DNA of 64,000 nt from Azospirillum brasilense (lineage in GTDB: Bacteria > Pseudomonadota > Alphaproteobacteria > Azospirillales > Azospirillaceae): contig NZ_VITH01000008.1 of the NCBI RefSeq assembly GCF_007827815.1, positions 62,001-126,000 of the forward strand, written 5' to 3'. Positions 62,916 to 64,000 of this stretch are shown here, in pieces. The notes under the pieces are model-generated. The model saw only the letters and a list, made by a program, of their open reading frames with translations, had not been told where the DNA came from and ran no database searches. Each line of letters starts with the position of its first letter. Position 1 is the stretch's first letter. Both the position numbers and the translations under genes were made by a program.

Positions 62916-64000
62916 TTGGCAAAGCCAACCACCCGCTACGTCTGCCAGGCCTGCGGCGCCTCCTTCCCGAAATGGGCGGGCCGCTGCGACGCCTGCGGCG
63001 AATGGAACACCCTCGTCGAGGAAGCCGCGCCGGAGGCCGCCCCCAAGGGGTTGGGCGTGGCGCGCGGGCGCCGGCTGGACTTCGTCGGGCTGGCCGGGTC
63101 CAGCGAGGCGCCGCCGCGCCGCATGACCCGCATTGAGGAGTTCGACCGCGTCTGCGGCGGCGGCCTCGTCCCCGGATCGGCGATCCTGATCGGCGGCGAC
63201 CCTGGAATCGGCAAGTCGACCCTTCTTCTCCAGGCCATGGCCCGGCTGTCGCAGGAACACCGCTGCGCCTACGTCTCCGGCGAGGAGGCGGTGGATCAGG
63301 TCCGCCTGCGCGCCGTCCGCCTGGGCTGCGCCGCCGCACCGGTCCAACTCGCCTCGGCGACCAGCGTGCGCGACATCGTCGCCTCGCTGGACGGCACCGA
63401 TGGGCCGGAGGTGGTCGTCATCGACTCGATCCAGACCATGTATGTGGACAATCTGGACAGCGCCCCCGGCACCGTCGCCCAGGTGCGGGCTTCCGCGCAG
63501 GAGCTGATCCGCGTCGCCAAGCGGCGCGGCTGCGTCCTGCTGCTGGTCGGCCACGTCACCAAGGAAGGCACCATCGCCGGCCCCCGCGTGTTGGAGCACA
63601 TGGTGGACACGGTCCTCTATTTCGAAGGCGAGCGCGGCCACCAGTTCCGCATCCTGCGCGCGGTGAAGAACCGCTTCGGCGCGACGGACGAGATCGGCGT
63701 GTTCGAGATGACCGACGGCGGGCTCGGCGAGGTCGCCAACCCCTCCGCCCTGTTCCTGGCGGAGCGGCGCGGCGACGTGTCGGGCGCCGCGGTCTTCGCC
63801 GGCATGGAGGGCACCCGCCCCGTGCTGGTCGAGGTCCAGGCGCTGGTCGCCCCCTCCCCGCTCGGAACGCCGCGGCGCGCGGTGGTCGGCTGGGATTCGG
63901 CGCGGCTCGCCATGGTGCTGGCGGTGCTGGAAGCGCGTTGCGGCGTGCAGATCGGCGCCAACGACGTCTATCTCAACGTGGCCGGCGGGCTGCGCATCAC
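62916..64000 (+). CDS. radA: DNA repair protein RadA (partial, cut by window end)
   Basis: First about 361 residues of the RecA-like recombination helicase RadA (Sms). It starts at TTG in MAKPTTRYVCQACGASFPKWAGRCDACGEWNTLVEE, with the four-cysteine zinc finger at residues 10-27; a GTG at 62871 in frame is less likely. Walker A AILIGGDPGIGKSTLLLQ near 90, the KNRFG motif in LRAVKNRFGATDEIGVFEM near 250, and the start of the Lon-protease-like domain (VEVQALVAPSPLGTPRRAVVGWD) near 310 are seen. The 3' end lies beyond base 64000. Confidence 0.95.
   Translation, partial: MAKPTTRYVCQACGASFPKWAGRCDACGEWNTLVEEAAPEAAPKGLGVARGRRLDFVGLAGSSEAPPRRMTRIEEFDRVCGGGLVPGSAILIGGDPGIGKSTLLLQAMARLSQEHRCAYVSGEEAVDQVRLRAVRLGCAAAPVQLASATSVRDIVASLDGTDGPEVVVIDSIQTMYVDNLDSAPGTVAQVRASAQELIRVAKRRGCVLLLVGHVTKEGTIAGPRVLEHMVDTVLYFEGERGHQFRILRAVKNRFGATDEIGVFEMTDGGLGEVANPSALFLAERRGDVSGAAVFAGMEGTRPVLVEVQALVAPSPLGTPRRAVVGWDSARLAMVLAVLEARCGVQIGANDVYLNVAGGLRI

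Overview
The window looks like chromosomal DNA of an Azospirillum-type alphaproteobacterium (Rhodospirillales). The evidence is high G+C with strong third-position GC bias, an aapJQMP general amino-acid transporter, a Mg-type HemB, a complex I 18 kDa-type accessory subunit, a DUF6460 membrane protein, CtrA-type TTAA-N7-TTAA promoter boxes and an FNR/FixK-type control signal. I saw no insertion sequence, prophage, CRISPR array or plasmid functions. The genus call is inference from gene content.

Layout. 1-4.5 kb: aapJQMP operon (minus strand). 4.7-6.4 kb: metC and hisI (plus). 6.4-6.7 kb: two tandem small RNA genes, each with its own FNR-like box, a shared 25-nt block and its own terminator. 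6.7-8 kb: a DUF6460 membrane protein, a DnaA-box cluster, tRNA-Arg, an NDUFS4-like subunit and tRNA-Pro. 8-15 kb: a truncated glycosyltransferase-like protein, a DUF192 protein, an unknown two-gene operon of membrane-anchored coiled-coil proteins, an AcuC-like deacetylase, a DUF1194 protein, a universal stress protein and an NhaD-like antiporter. 15-18.5 kb: TAXI-TRAP transporter with DUF1850 partner. 18.7-27.5 kb: divergent operon for a form II (CoxL-like) molybdenum hydroxylase with MoxR/CoxE/XdhC maturation factors and a fused MoeA-like/MocA-like protein.

27.5-32.7 kb: glutamine amidotransferase, secreted 5'-nucleotidase, phasin, alanine dehydrogenase and an ATC-hydrolase-like protein. 32.8-37.5 kb: liv-type branched-chain amino acid/amide ABC transporter (minus). 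37.8-42.8 kb: MarR-type regulator with a CtrA box, HIBCH-type hydrolase, lipid kinase, phosphoesterase and hemB. 42.9-47.9 kb: RsmC-like methyltransferase, smpB, dapA, soluble lytic transglycosylase and a small unknown gene with a CtrA box. 47.9-52.4 kb: fatty-acid cluster fabD-fabG-acpP-fabF-mltG (minus). 52.8-55.1 kb: rpsF-rpsR-DUF2232-rplI. 55.3-64 kb: cfa, dnaB-alr-mlaE-mlaF, a small unknown gene, NUDIX-map (minus) and the 5' part of radA, cut by the window end.

Most of the window is housekeeping and nutrient uptake. The strongest unexplained signal is the tandem pair of short RNAs at 6.4-6.7 kb. Promoter box, -10 region and conserved block keep the same spacing in both copies, and the terminator stems differ in sequence while staying paired. 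They carry an exposed CCCUCCC anti-Shine-Dalgarno motif, so they could be a redox-controlled regulatory RNA pair. Two exact CtrA boxes in promoter positions (38.35 and 47.58 kb) are the next most informative signals.
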